Shown: positions 25,734 through 37,964, numbered from the stretch's first letter. The stretch: DNA of 53,974 bases from Rhodobacter sp. (GCA_013821825.1 PNJK01000018.1:1-53974); one strand, 5' to 3'. Notes: a model not told the origin generated them from the letters alone. A program made the numbers and translations.

Positions 25734-26227
25734 ATGGAAATCAGACACATCGACGACCAGCTGAGCGTAAGCCCGCAGGTCGAAGTGGCAGATATTGCCG
25801 CGTCAAAAGCCGCCGGATTCCGGTCGGTGATCTGCAACCGCCCGGATGGCGAAGGCCCGCACCATCCGGGCGCTGGGTGACGCAGTGAACGGGCCCAACG
25901 CCAAGACGGCGGCGGCGGCGCGCAAGCAGACGCCGGTAGCGGCAGAGAACGTCATTTCGGACATCGCGGGACATGGGCCGATGGCGCCGTATGACGGCCA
26001 TGGCTCCTGCCCGCTGACGGTGGAGCGCGGCAAGATCCTGCTGGCGGAATTCGGCTATGGCGGCGTTGCAGCCCTCGTTTCCGAAAGCCGTGATCGACGG
26101 CATCAGGCCCAGCCGCGCCGCGTGGCCCATGAAGGAAAGCATCCTGCCGCCGGTCTATTGGCAGGCGATCCTGAAGGGCCGAGAATGGCTTGCGATGCCC
26201 GAAAGGGCCACCGCCAAGGTCGAGTGA
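25734..26227 (+). pseudogene. Collapsed phosphatase (DUF442) / sulfide:quinone oxidoreductase fusion gene
   Basis: The ATG at 25734 opens MEIRHIDDQLSVSPQVEVAD and IAASKAAGFRSVICNRPDGE, the start of the DUF442/TIGR01244 phosphatase-like domain, then stops at 25880. In another frame from about 25846 the text is the SQR C-terminus: GDAVNGPNAKTAAAARKQTP, DGHGSCPLTVERGKILLAEF. A one-base loss near 26065 shifts the frame, and the end reads LPPVYWQAILKGREWLAMPE to a TGA at 26225-26227. Intact fusions of these two domains are known. Here most of both is deleted, so no SQR activity is expected from this locus. Confidence 0.8.
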
Positions 26228-26298
26228 CCTGCGAAACGACACTGAACTGACCCGAAACGCCGGGCGCGACCTTGCGCCCGGCCCCAGCCGGAAAATCC

Positions 26299-28059
26299 AT
26301 GCTGAACTTCTTGTCCCGCCGCCTGCCGATCCTTGACTGGGGTCGGACATACACCCGCGCCACCCTTGGCGCTGACCTGATGGCGGCGCTGATCGTGACG
26401 ATCATGCTGGTGCCGCAGTCGCTTGCCTATGCGCTTCTGGCGGGGTTGCCGCCTGAGGCGGGGATCTATGCCTCGATCCTGCCGATCCTATTTTACGCGC
26501 TTTTCGGCACCAGCCGCGTGCTGGCCGTGGGGCCGGTCGCCGTGGTGTCGCTGATGACCGCCGCCGCCGTGGGGCAGGTGGCCGAGGCGGGGACGGCGGG
26601 CTATGCCGTGGCCGCATTGACACTGGCCTTGCTGTCGGGCGGCATGCTGTTTGCACTTGGCGTCCTGAAGCTGGGGTTCCTTGCGAACTTCCTCAGCCAT
26701 CCGGTCATCGCGGGGTTCATCACCGCATCCGGCATCCTGATCGCGGCCGGGCAGCTGCGGCACATCCTTGGCGTGCGGGGCGGCGGCGACACGCTGCCGG
26801 AAATCCTGTTCGGGCTCTGGACCCGCCTTGCGGATACCAACCCGGTCACGTTGGCCATCGGGGCCGGGGCGGTGGCCTTCCTCTACTGGGTTCGCAAGGG
26901 GATGAAACCGGCGCTGCTGTCGCTGGGCCTTGGCAAGCACCCCGCCGATATCCTGACCAAGGCCGGCCCCGTGTTCGCGGTGGCCGCCACCACGGCGCTG
27001 GCTTGGGGGCTCGGGCTGGCGGACCGGGGCGTCCGTATCGTGGGCGAAGTGCCGCAGGGCCTGCCGCCCCTCACCATGCCGGACTTGTCGCTGTCGCTTG
27101 TCTCGGCGCTGGTGATCCCTGCCGCGCTGATCTCGATCATCGGTTTTGTCGAAAGCGTGTCGGTGGCGCAAACCCTTGCCGCCCGCAGACGCCAGCGGAT
27201 CGACCCGGACCAGGAGCTGCTGGGCCTTGGCGCGGCCAACATCGGCGCGGCCTTCAGCGGAGGCATGCCCGTGACAGGCGGCTTCGCCCGGTCGGTCGTC
27301 AACGCCGACGCGGGCGCCGAGACCCCGGCCGCCGGAGCCTTTACCGCCGTCGGCCTCGGGCTGGCGGCCATTGCGCTGACGCCGCTGCTTTACTTCCTGC
27401 CGCATGCCACCCTTGCCGCCACGATCATCGTGGCCGTCCTTGGCCTTGTCGACCTTGGCACCCTGCGCCGGACCTGGGCCTACTCCCGCCGCGACTTTGC
27501 CGCCGTCGCCGCGACCATCCTGACCACTCTGACCCTGGGGATCGAGGTTGGCGTATCGGTCGGCGTCGCGCTTTCAATCCTTTTGCACCTGCTGAACACC
27601 GCGCAGCCACATGTCGCCGAAGTGGGCCTTGTCCCGGGCTCCGAGCATTTCCGCAACATCCACCGGCACAAGGTGACGACCGATCCGCATGTCCTGAGCC
27701 TCAGGATCGACGAAAGCCTCTACTTCGCCAACGCCCGGTTTCTGGAGACGATGATCCTGGACCGCATCGCCCGCTCGCCGGACCTGCGCGAGGTGATCCT
27801 GATGTGCTCGGCCGTCAACTCCATCGACTATTCCGCGCTGGAAACGCTTGAGGCGCTGCAGAACGAACTGGCCGCGCGCAACATCCGCCTGCACCTGTCC
27901 GAAGTGAAAGGCCCGGTGATGGACCGGCTTCAGCAGACCGATTTCCTGCACCACCTCAGCGGGCAGGTCTTCAAGTCGCAGTATGATGCGTTCCATGCGC
28001 TGACCCAGCCGTCCACGGCGGAAGCATTGCCCGGAAAACCGGCAGCGCCCGCGATCTGA
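26299..28059 (+). CDS. SulP-family sulfate/anion transporter with STAS domain
   Basis: The 586-residue protein has about 11-12 membrane segments. SulP blocks are visible: LVPQSLAYALLAGLPPEAGI, VSLMTAAAVG, SHPVIAGFITASGILIAAGQ, FSGGMPVTGGFARS. The cytoplasmic STAS domain is at about 450-560 (LRIDESLYFANARFLE, MCSAVNSIDYSALETLEAL). It probably moves sulfate, the end product of the sulfur clusters, or takes it up. The ATG at 26299 was preferred to an upstream TTG (26272). It ends the second sulfur cluster. Confidence 0.9.
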   Translation: MLNFLSRRLPILDWGRTYTRATLGADLMAALIVTIMLVPQSLAYALLAGLPPEAGIYASILPILFYALFGTSRVLAVGPVAVVSLMTAAAVGQVAEAGTAGYAVAALTLALLSGGMLFALGVLKLGFLANFLSHPVIAGFITASGILIAAGQLRHILGVRGGGDTLPEILFGLWTRLADTNPVTLAIGAGAVAFLYWVRKGMKPALLSLGLGKHPADILTKAGPVFAVAATTALAWGLGLADRGVRIVGEVPQGLPPLTMPDLSLSLVSALVIPAALISIIGFVESVSVAQTLAARRRQRIDPDQELLGLGAANIGAAFSGGMPVTGGFARSVVNADAGAETPAAGAFTAVGLGLAAIALTPLLYFLPHATLAATIIVAVLGLVDLGTLRRTWAYSRRDFAAVAATILTTLTLGIEVGVSVGVALSILLHLLNTAQPHVAEVGLVPGSEHFRNIHRHKVTTDPHVLSLRIDESLYFANARFLETMILDRIARSPDLREVILMCSAVNSIDYSALETLEALQNELAARNIRLHLSEVKGPVMDRLQQTDFLHHLSGQVFKSQYDAFHALTQPSTAEALPGKPAAPAI

Positions 28060-28132
28060 ACGCGGGCTTGCCGTCAAAGGGTTTGACTTCCCCTCCGCCC
28101 GCGCCAACCTTCGGCAAGACGGGAGGGGACCG

Positions 28133-28945
28133 ATGCAGCATCGTTTCTGGGCGGACTACACGGCGCGCGACTTCGCCGCCCTTCCGCGCGACCGGCTGAT
28201 CGCCGTGTTGCCCGTGGGCGCGGTGGAACAGCACGGACCGCATCTGCCCCTGTCGGTGGATCAGGCGATCCTTGACGGGATCATCGCGGCAACCGTTCCG
28301 CTGATCCCGCAGGGCCTGCCCGCGCTGATCCTTCCGACGTTGCCCGTCGGCAAGTCCGACGAGCATTCGGCCTATCCCGGTACCCTGACCTTTTCCGCCG
28401 CAACCCTGATGGCCATGTGGTCCGACATCGGCGCATCTGTTGCCCGCGCCGGGGTGCGCAAGCTGGTGATCCTGAATTCCCACGGCGGCCAGATCGCGCC
28501 CATGGACATCGTCGCCCGCGACTTGCGGCTGCGCCACAAGATGCTGGTGGTGGCTGCCAACTGGTTTGCGATGGGGCTGCCTTCCGGCCTGTTCACGGCC
28601 GAGGAAGAACGCTTCGGGATTCATGCGGGCGACATGGAAACATCCGTGATGCGCGCCCTGCGCCCCGATCTGGTGCAGATGGACCAGGCCCGTGATTTCC
28701 GTGGGCTGGCGGCCGACCTGGCCAGGGACAACAGGCATCTGGGCCTGACGCCGGCCGGAAAACTGGCCTGGGCCGCGCAGGACCTGCACCCGGCCGGGGC
28801 CTGCGGCAATGCCGCCCTGGCCACTGCGGAAAAGGGTCGCTCGGTCATCGACCATGCCGCCAGCCAGCTGGTGACCCTGCTGGAGGAGGTCGACCGCATG
28901 ACCCTGGATCACCTTGACCGCACACCGGACTTCGACGCGAAATGA
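28133..28945 (+). CDS. Creatininase-family amidohydrolase
   Basis: The 270-residue protein of the creatininase/FAPy-deformylase fold has the metal ligands VGAVEQHGPHLPLSVD, LNSHGGQ and HAGDMETS, with SDEHSAYPGTLTF in between. The family hydrolyses cyclic or linear amides such as creatinine or formamidopyrimidines. GGGAGGGGACCG precedes the ATG. Its stop overlaps the next start by four bases, and it forms an operon with a deaminase-like hydrolase and an FAD oxidase. The substrate cannot be read from sequence. Confidence 0.85.
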   Translation: MQHRFWADYTARDFAALPRDRLIAVLPVGAVEQHGPHLPLSVDQAILDGIIAATVPLIPQGLPALILPTLPVGKSDEHSAYPGTLTFSAATLMAMWSDIGASVARAGVRKLVILNSHGGQIAPMDIVARDLRLRHKMLVVAANWFAMGLPSGLFTAEEERFGIHAGDMETSVMRALRPDLVQMDQARDFRGLAADLARDNRHLGLTPAGKLAWAAQDLHPAGACGNAALATAEKGRSVIDHAASQLVTLLEEVDRMTLDHLDRTPDFDAK

Positions 28946-30099
28946 TCGCAGGCCCGACGATCCTTGAGGCGGTGAACCTTGGCGGCCAGACCGTCCGTCT
29001 GACGCTGGCGGGCGGCAAGATCGCCGCCATCGTCCCCATGCCCGGGGCAGCCACGCAGACCATCCTGCCCCTGCCGGTAGAACCCCATGTCCATCTGGAC
29101 AAGGCGGGCACTATCGGACGGTGCCGCCCGGATGCCCCGGGCCTCTTCGGCGCGATCGAGGCGATGGCCCGCGACAAGGCAAACTGGACCGCCGAGGACC
29201 TGCGGACCCGCATCGCGGCGGGCATGGAGGAGGCCTGGGCCTCTGGCTGCCGCGCCATTCGCAGCCATCTCGACTGGAACGAACCGGAGGTGCCGCTCGC
29301 CTGGCATGTGGCGTCCGAGGTCGCGCAGGACTGGGCCGACCGCATGCCGCTGATCCGGTCCTCGCTTTCCGGCATCGACGTCCTGGGCCACCCCGAGATC
29401 GGCCCGGCCATCGCCGCCCACGTCGCCCGCGACGGGCAGGTGCTGGGGGCCTTCATCTACCGCCACGACGACCTTGCCGCCCGCATCGCGCTGGTCTTCG
29501 ATCTGGCGGAAAAGCATGGGCTGATGCTCGACTTCCACGTCGATGAGGGGTTGGAGGTGGAAGCGACCGGCCTTGATCTGATCCTGGCCGAAACCATCCG
29601 GCGCGGCATGGGCGACCGGGTGTTGTGCGGCCATGCCTGCTCGCTGTCGATCCGTCCCGACGCCCCCCGCGTGATCGACGCCATGGGCCGGGCCGGGATG
29701 GCGCTGACGGTGATGCCGACGACCAACCTTTACCTGCAGGACATGACGCCCGGCCGCACCCCGCGCCTGCGCGGCCTTGCCCCGGCGCAGGAACTTCGGG
29801 CGGCGGGCGTCCCCGTCCTGTTCGGCACCGACAACGTGCGCGATCCCTTCTATCCGATGGGCCTGCACGACCCGCTGGAATCCCTCCGCCTGGCCGCGCT
29901 TTCGGCGCATCTTCCGCCCGGCGACTGGGTCGAGGCGATCACCGCCGCCCCCGCCCGCGCGCTTGGCCTGTCGCCCCAGCGCCTGGTGGTCGGCGAACCC
30001 GCCGATTTCGTTCTGCTGCCCGCCCCCGATGTCCTTGCCGCGCTGGCCCGTCCCGGCGTGCCGCGCAGGGTCTTCCGGCGTGGCCAATTGCAACCCTGA
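28942..30099 (+). CDS. Cytosine deaminase-like amidohydrolase
   Basis: The 385-residue TIM-barrel metal hydrolase of the CodA-like branch has metal ligands in PHVHLDKAG, a catalytic DFHVDEG, GHACSLS and the late Asp in FGTDNVRDPFYPMG. The family deaminates cytosine or hydrolyses related heterocycles. It starts inside the end of the creatininase gene (ATGA overlap), and the FAD oxidase follows 12 bases later. The operon suggests stepwise opening of a nitrogen heterocycle; this is inference. Confidence 0.82.
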   Translation: MIAGPTILEAVNLGGQTVRLTLAGGKIAAIVPMPGAATQTILPLPVEPHVHLDKAGTIGRCRPDAPGLFGAIEAMARDKANWTAEDLRTRIAAGMEEAWASGCRAIRSHLDWNEPEVPLAWHVASEVAQDWADRMPLIRSSLSGIDVLGHPEIGPAIAAHVARDGQVLGAFIYRHDDLAARIALVFDLAEKHGLMLDFHVDEGLEVEATGLDLILAETIRRGMGDRVLCGHACSLSIRPDAPRVIDAMGRAGMALTVMPTTNLYLQDMTPGRTPRLRGLAPAQELRAAGVPVLFGTDNVRDPFYPMGLHDPLESLRLAALSAHLPPGDWVEAITAAPARALGLSPQRLVVGEPADFVLLPAPDVLAALARPGVPRRVFRRGQLQP

Positions 30100-30111
30100 G
30101 TCAGGTGCCCG

Positions 30112-31473
30112 ATGACCGTATCCTTGGAAACCCTTGCCGCCTTCCGCGCCATGATCGGCGAGGTTCCGGTGAACGACGACCCGAAATACGTGCAGGCGAA
30201 GTCGCGCGACTATTATTGGTATTCGCCGATCCTGAAGGAACAGCTTGACGCGATGTGCGGTCAGCTCGTCGTCCAGCCAAGGACCGAAGCCGAGGTCATC
30301 GCGGTCGCCTCGGCCTGCGCCAGCCTGCGGATTCCGTTGACATTGCGGGGCGGCGGCACCGGCAACTATGGCCAGTGCGTCCCGATGGACGGTGGCGTGG
30401 TGATGGAGATGACCAGGTTGGACCGCGTGCTGGAAATCACTCCCGGCCGCGTGGTCTGCGAGGCGGGCGCGCGGATCGAGAAGGTCGAACACGCGGTGGC
30501 CGAGACCGGGCAGATGCTGTCGATGTTCCCCTCGACCAAGCGGCTGGCGACGATGGCGGGCTTCGTCTCCGGCGGCTCTGGCGGGATCGGGTCGCTGAAG
30601 AACGGGATGCTGCGGGATGGGACGAACATCACCTATGTGCGGCTGGTGACGGTCGAGGGACAGCCCCGCGTGATCGAACTGCGCGGGGCAGAGATCCTGA
30701 AGGTCCAGCACGCCTATGGCACCAACGGCATCATCACTGCGCTGGACTATGGCCTGACCCCGGCGGTGGATTACCGGCAGGTGGTGGCGCTGTTCGACGG
30801 TTACGACACCGCCCTGCGCGTGACGGTCGAGGCCGAGGAGGCGGGCATCGAAAGCTTCCTCCTGACCGTCTGCGAACGCCGGTTCTCGCGGTTCTACAAG
30901 AAGTTCGACGGCATCTTTCCGCCCGACAAGGACGCGGTCTTCGCCATGGTCGCCCCGGACAGCCTAGCGGCCTTCCAGTCCCTTGTTGCGGCCAGCGGCG
31001 GCGCGGTCGTGCTGGTGAAAACCGACGCCGAGATGGACGCGGCCGGCTTGCCGCCCGTCTGGGAATGCGGCTGGAACCACACCACGCTGCAGGCCCTGAA
31101 GGTTGAGCCGGGGGTCTGGACCTACCTCCAGGTCGCCTATGCGCCCCCCCTCGACTTCGCCCTCTGCCAGCGCCAGCTGGAGCGCTACGGCGAGGAGATC
31201 TACTGGCACCATGAAACCGCAAGGATGGCGGGAGAGGTGCATTTCTTCGCCCTGCCGATCGTGCGCTGGACCTCGAAGGAGCGGATTTACCAGATCATCG
31301 CCGAGCTGGAGGCCGAGGGCTGCGCGATCTACGACCCCCACGCGATCACGATCGAGGATGGCGGGATGAAGGCGATCGACACGGTCCAGATCGACTTCAA
31401 GATGGAGGCCGACCCGCACGGGCTGATGAACCCGGGGAAGACGAAGGGCTGGACAGCGGAGATGGCCCGGTGA
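30112..31473 (+). CDS. FAD-binding (VAO/PCMH-type) oxidoreductase
   Basis: The 453-residue flavoprotein has the PCMH FAD-binding domain at about residues 45-220: QLVVQPRTEAEVIAVASACA, LTLRGGGTGNYGQCVPMDGG, VSGGSGGIGSLKNGMLRDG. A C-terminal substrate domain follows, and the family-typical DPHGLMNPGKTKGW closes it. The N-terminal half resembles glycolate oxidase GlcD and D-lactate dehydrogenases. No Fe-S partner gene is next to it. It is the third gene of the operon with the creatininase-like and deaminase-like hydrolases. Confidence 0.83.
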   Translation: MTVSLETLAAFRAMIGEVPVNDDPKYVQAKSRDYYWYSPILKEQLDAMCGQLVVQPRTEAEVIAVASACASLRIPLTLRGGGTGNYGQCVPMDGGVVMEMTRLDRVLEITPGRVVCEAGARIEKVEHAVAETGQMLSMFPSTKRLATMAGFVSGGSGGIGSLKNGMLRDGTNITYVRLVTVEGQPRVIELRGAEILKVQHAYGTNGIITALDYGLTPAVDYRQVVALFDGYDTALRVTVEAEEAGIESFLLTVCERRFSRFYKKFDGIFPPDKDAVFAMVAPDSLAAFQSLVAASGGAVVLVKTDAEMDAAGLPPVWECGWNHTTLQALKVEPGVWTYLQVAYAPPLDFALCQRQLERYGEEIYWHHETARMAGEVHFFALPIVRWTSKERIYQIIAELEAEGCAIYDPHAITIEDGGMKAIDTVQIDFKMEADPHGLMNPGKTKGWTAEMAR

Positions 31474-31825
31474 GAGGGTGTCCACGCTGGACAGGGTGGG
31501 GGCCGCAAGGGATTCCAAGGGGTTGGATGTGGGCGTTAGGGGTTTGTTAAGGTCTAAATTCCGTTGGAAGGAAGGGCCAGAGGGTCGGACAAGCGACTGT
31601 CCAGTGGACAGTCGCCCGACCCGATTGCCTGGAGGCGAAAGCCGGAGGGCAAGGGGTTCTCCGCAGTCTCGAACGGTTGGAAATCGGGGCGCGGCTGCCT
31701 GCCCCCGGCAGGCGCGGCCCGATTAGTCGCGGGACAAATCGGGCGAAGTATGATTAAGAAAGATGTGCATCAGAACCTTAGAGCTATGGAGACCACGAGA
31801 CACTCCAGTCGCAGGATGTTTGCAA
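31474..31825. other. Intergenic region with nested palindromes
   Basis: This 352-base gap separates the FAD oxidase and the HEPN-like gene. It contains TGTCCA-CGC-TGGACA at about 31479-31493 and the larger palindrome at 31593-31615. I see no gene. GC content falls toward 31740, where the inserted HEPN-like gene begins. Confidence 0.5.
31593..31615. repeat. Perfect 11-base inverted repeat with one-base centre
   Basis: GCGACTGTCCA (31593-31603), G, TGGACAGTCGC (31605-31615). A looser GTCGG/CCGAC pair lies outside it. It could be a terminator for the upstream operon or an operator, since the core TGTCCAxTGGACA is dyad-symmetric. No U-run follows. Confidence 0.6.
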
Positions 31826-32461
31826 ATGAAGATCGAAGACCGTGTGCGGCTTGCCTTTGACCTTGGGATAAACAAAGAATTTCTTCCGATGCTTTCATTC
31901 GCCCTCCCGGCGATCGAAGCCTCAGCAAAAAAGAAATACGGTAGGGGCGGTCGCGCTTCCTTCATCAAGCTGATTAGAGAGAATTACGAAGTCTTCCATT
32001 GGTTTTCAGGGAGCTTTCTGGACTTTGTAGAACTGCGTTTCCCAACCCTCGATCCAAGTCTAACAGATGGACAAACAGTTGATCGCCCGGACTTGGCACA
32101 AGTTCTCTACTACCTGCATCGATGCTCTTTGGCACATGGTCAAGAACTTGGTGAGAGCTGCTCGATCCTTCCACGCAAGCCTGACGGAAGCTTTGACTAT
32201 CACATCGACAAAGTAGGAAAGGGTATCCGCTTGCCTGAGCCTATTGCATGGGGCGTCTTGGCGACGGTGGTTCTTGAGCCGATCAACACAAACCTTGAAT
32301 CGCGGTCTGGAAACTACTTCACGCTAAGTCTCCCGCCCATCACGTATTTTCTCAATGTTGATCTATTTTGGGGTGCAAAGGATCGCTTGAAGAGAGTTGT
32401 GGAGAAATATGATGCGCCACCTGATCAGACTCAAAGCGTGATGTCCCAGTTGAGTATTTGA
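31826..32461 (+). CDS. HEPN-like accessory protein of unknown function
   Basis: The 211-residue protein starts MKIEDRVRLAFDLGINKEFL with GCAGGA upstream; an ATG at 31763 would add 21 residues of poor sense. Helical text FLPMLSFALPAIEASAKKKY and VLYYLHRCSLAHGQEL contains R99-x4-H104, the spacing of HEPN RNase motifs. AT content and codon use are clearly unlike the housekeeping genes around it, so recent transfer is likely. No partner toxin, antitoxin or methylase gene is next to it. HEPN membership is a tentative reading. Confidence 0.6.
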   Translation: MKIEDRVRLAFDLGINKEFLPMLSFALPAIEASAKKKYGRGGRASFIKLIRENYEVFHWFSGSFLDFVELRFPTLDPSLTDGQTVDRPDLAQVLYYLHRCSLAHGQELGESCSILPRKPDGSFDYHIDKVGKGIRLPEPIAWGVLATVVLEPINTNLESRSGNYFTLSLPPITYFLNVDLFWGAKDRLKRVVEKYDAPPDQTQSVMSQLSI

Positions 32462-32501
32462 ACGTAGTGTCCGGCACTCGTTGCCTCGGGCCGTTGATCG
32501 C

Positions 32502-32546
32502 TCAAGACGCTCCACTGGAGTGTTTTGACCCCGGCAAGCCGGGGTC
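32502..32546 (-). terminator. Tandem hairpins after carB
   Basis: TCAAGACGCTCCA-C-TGGAGTGTTTTGA (32502-32528) is an imperfect palindrome whose mismatches are G-U pairs. It is followed by the perfect GACCCCGGC-AA-GCCGGGGTC (32527-32546). They lie directly downstream of the carB stop on the minus strand and also face the HEPN-like gene on the plus strand, so they may act in both directions. Confidence 0.5.
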
Positions 32547-32550
32547 GCGG

Positions 32551-35880
<3,330 letters not shown>

Positions 35881-36109
35881 GGTCGGCCCCATCTATTGCG
35901 CAAAATTGTGCGGGTTATAGACAGAAGCCGCAGGGGCGCAAGGGGCAAACACTGGCGCGGATGGGGCGGATTTCCCCCTCGGTCGGTCTGAAATCACTCG
36001 CCAAGCCCGGCGGCGGACGAGTCGCAATCTTGAGGGGTCATGTCGGGAAAGCCACTGGCGCGACAGGCCGGATCGGCCTATTTCGGGGCCGAAGGCTTGG
36101 GGGTGTGCG

Positions 36110-37249
36110 GTGATCCTTCTGGAACATGGACCTGACGGGGAACCGGCGCTGTTTCAGGCCCCGCAAGCCGTGCTGGTCGCCAACCGTCCTGGCGAGGTGC
36201 AGACGGTGCTGGCGGCGGCGGAAAAGGCCCGGGCCGCAGGTGCCTGGGTCGCGGGCTATGTCGCCTATGAAGCAGGCTATGCGCTGGAGCCGAAGCTGCG
36301 GTCCCTGATGCCGCGCCGCCGGGCGGGGCCGCTGGTTGCGCTGGGGATCTACGGCGCGCCGACCCCGGGCAAGGCGACCCTGGCGCGCGCGCATGCCGAG
36401 GGCCGGATGACGGCGATGACGGCACCCAAGCCGATGATCACCCGCCGCGCCTATGGTTATGCGGCCCGCAAGGTGTTTGACTGGATCGCGGCGGGTGACT
36501 GCTATCAGGTCAACATGACCTTTCCGATGTCGGCGAACCTGGTCACGGGCACGCCGCTTGGGCTTTACGGCGCGTTTCGGCGGACGGGGGCGGTGGGACA
36601 CGGCGCCTATGTCGATCTGGGGGTGGGGCCTGTGGTCGTGTCACGCTCGCCCGAGCTTTTCTTCCGGCTGGAGGCCGGGGGACGGATCGTGGCACGCCCG
36701 ATGAAGGGGACGGCCCCCCGCGACGCGGACCCTGCGCGGGATGCGGCGATTGCGGCAGCCCTGCAGGCAAGCGTAAAGGATCGCGCGGAAAACCTGATGA
36801 TCGTTGATCTCTTGCGCAACGATATCAGTCGGATAGCAAAGATCGGCAGCGTGAAGGTGCCAGAACTTTTCGCGATGGAACGCTATTCGACGGTCCACCA
36901 GATGACCTCGACAGTTGAAGGGATGCTTGACGGCAAACCTGGCCTGCCCGCGCTGATGGCAGCTCTTTTCCCTTGCGGCTCTGTCACCGGCGCGCCCAAA
37001 ATCCGCGCGATGCAGATCATCCGTGAGGTCGAGACACATCCGCGCGGGGTCTATTGTGGTGCCGTGGGCTGGATGTCCCCGGACGGCAGGGCGGATTTCT
37101 CGGTTGCGATCCGGACCCTGTCGGTGTTCGGCTCGCAGATCGTGATGAATGTGGGTGGCGGGCTGACGCATGGCTCGACCGCCTCAGGCGAATGGGAGGA
37201 AGCGTTGTGGAAAGCGCGCTTCGTGAAGGCGGCCGTCAGCCGGGGCTGA
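36110..37249 (+). CDS. pabB: Aminodeoxychorismate synthase component I
   Basis: The 379-residue chorismate-utilising enzyme starts at a GTG. Conserved C-terminal blocks are YVAYEAGYALEP, GDCYQVNMTFPM, PMKGTAPRDADP, AENLMIVDLLRNDISRIAKI, YSTVHQMTSTVEG and LFPCGSVTGAPKIRAMQIIR. It aminates chorismate for p-aminobenzoate and folate. The protein is shorter than E. coli PabB because the N-terminal part is reduced, as is common in this group. The aminotransferase gene downstream overlaps its end by 43 bases. Confidence 0.9.
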   Translation: MILLEHGPDGEPALFQAPQAVLVANRPGEVQTVLAAAEKARAAGAWVAGYVAYEAGYALEPKLRSLMPRRRAGPLVALGIYGAPTPGKATLARAHAEGRMTAMTAPKPMITRRAYGYAARKVFDWIAAGDCYQVNMTFPMSANLVTGTPLGLYGAFRRTGAVGHGAYVDLGVGPVVVSRSPELFFRLEAGGRIVARPMKGTAPRDADPARDAAIAAALQASVKDRAENLMIVDLLRNDISRIAKIGSVKVPELFAMERYSTVHQMTSTVEGMLDGKPGLPALMAALFPCGSVTGAPKIRAMQIIREVETHPRGVYCGAVGWMSPDGRADFSVAIRTLSVFGSQIVMNVGGGLTHGSTASGEWEEALWKARFVKAAVSRG

Positions 37250-37815
37250 AGCTGATCGAGACATTGCTCTGGGACGGGCGGACCGCGCCGCGCTGGCCGC
37301 TGCATCTGGCACGGCTGCAAAAGAGCGCTGCGCGGCTGGGCTGGGACTGCCCCGAGATCACGGTGACAGGCCCCGATCATCCGGCGCGGCTGCGGCTGAC
37401 GCTGGATGGCGCGGGCGTTGTGGTCTGGGAGACCGCCCCACTGCCGCCTGCCAAGGCCGAATGGCGGCTGGGCCTTGCTGCGGCGCGGCTTGCCTCGCGG
37501 GATCCCTGGCTTTCGCTGAAATCCACACATCGCGCGGTCTACGATCACGCGCGGTCGATGCTGCCGGCGGGTTTGGACGAAGCGCTGTTGCTGAACGAAC
37601 GCGGCGAGGTTTGCGACGGCACGATCACGACGGTCTTTTTCGACCGGGGGCAGGGGATGCGGACGCCGCCGCTGTCCTCCGGTCTGCTGCCGGGGGTGTT
37701 GCGCGCCGAGATGGCCTGCCCGGAAGAGGTGCTGCTGGCCGAAGACCTGCCCCGCGTGCGGCTTTGGGTCGGCAATTCGCTGCGGGGGCTGATCCCGGCT
37801 TTCTTCTGTTCCTAA
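37207..37815 (+). CDS. pabC: Aminotransferase class IV, aminodeoxychorismate lyase-like
   Basis: The 202-residue protein starts at a GTG (37207) inside the pabB end, with GGAGGA six bases upstream. PLP-enzyme class IV text: LIETLLWDGRTAPRWPLHL, LKSTHRAVYDHARSMLP (the Lys of LKST is the PLP Lys) and EALLLNERGEVCDGTITTVF. It should release p-aminobenzoate from the PabB product. The gene is shorter than E. coli PabC (269 residues). Its stop lies inside a long inverted repeat. Confidence 0.82.
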   Translation: MESALREGGRQPGLKLIETLLWDGRTAPRWPLHLARLQKSAARLGWDCPEITVTGPDHPARLRLTLDGAGVVVWETAPLPPAKAEWRLGLAAARLASRDPWLSLKSTHRAVYDHARSMLPAGLDEALLLNERGEVCDGTITTVFFDRGQGMRTPPLSSGLLPGVLRAEMACPEEVLLAEDLPRVRLWVGNSLRGLIPAFFCS

Positions 37816-37884
37816 GTATCCCCGCCGGAGGCACCCTGGGCGGGCCGCAAGAGCCTCCGGCGGGGATATTTGGAAACAGAAGAA
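37801..37884. repeat. Long intergenic inverted repeat covering the pabC stop
   Basis: Perfect 16-base arms TATCCCCGCCGGAGGC (37817-37832) and GCCTCCGGCGGGGATA (37853-37868) are extended outward by TTCTTCTGTT on the left and AACAGAAGAA on the right. Palindromes of this form recur between genes in Rhodobacteraceae. It probably ends pabBC transcription as a large hairpin. Confidence 0.7.
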
Positions 37885-37964
37885 TGGGGCGCGGGGTTGA
37901 CTTGGGGGCCTTGGCAAGGTGTATCGGCGCGATCACCTGAAAAGCCCTCGGAAGGGGAACGGAA

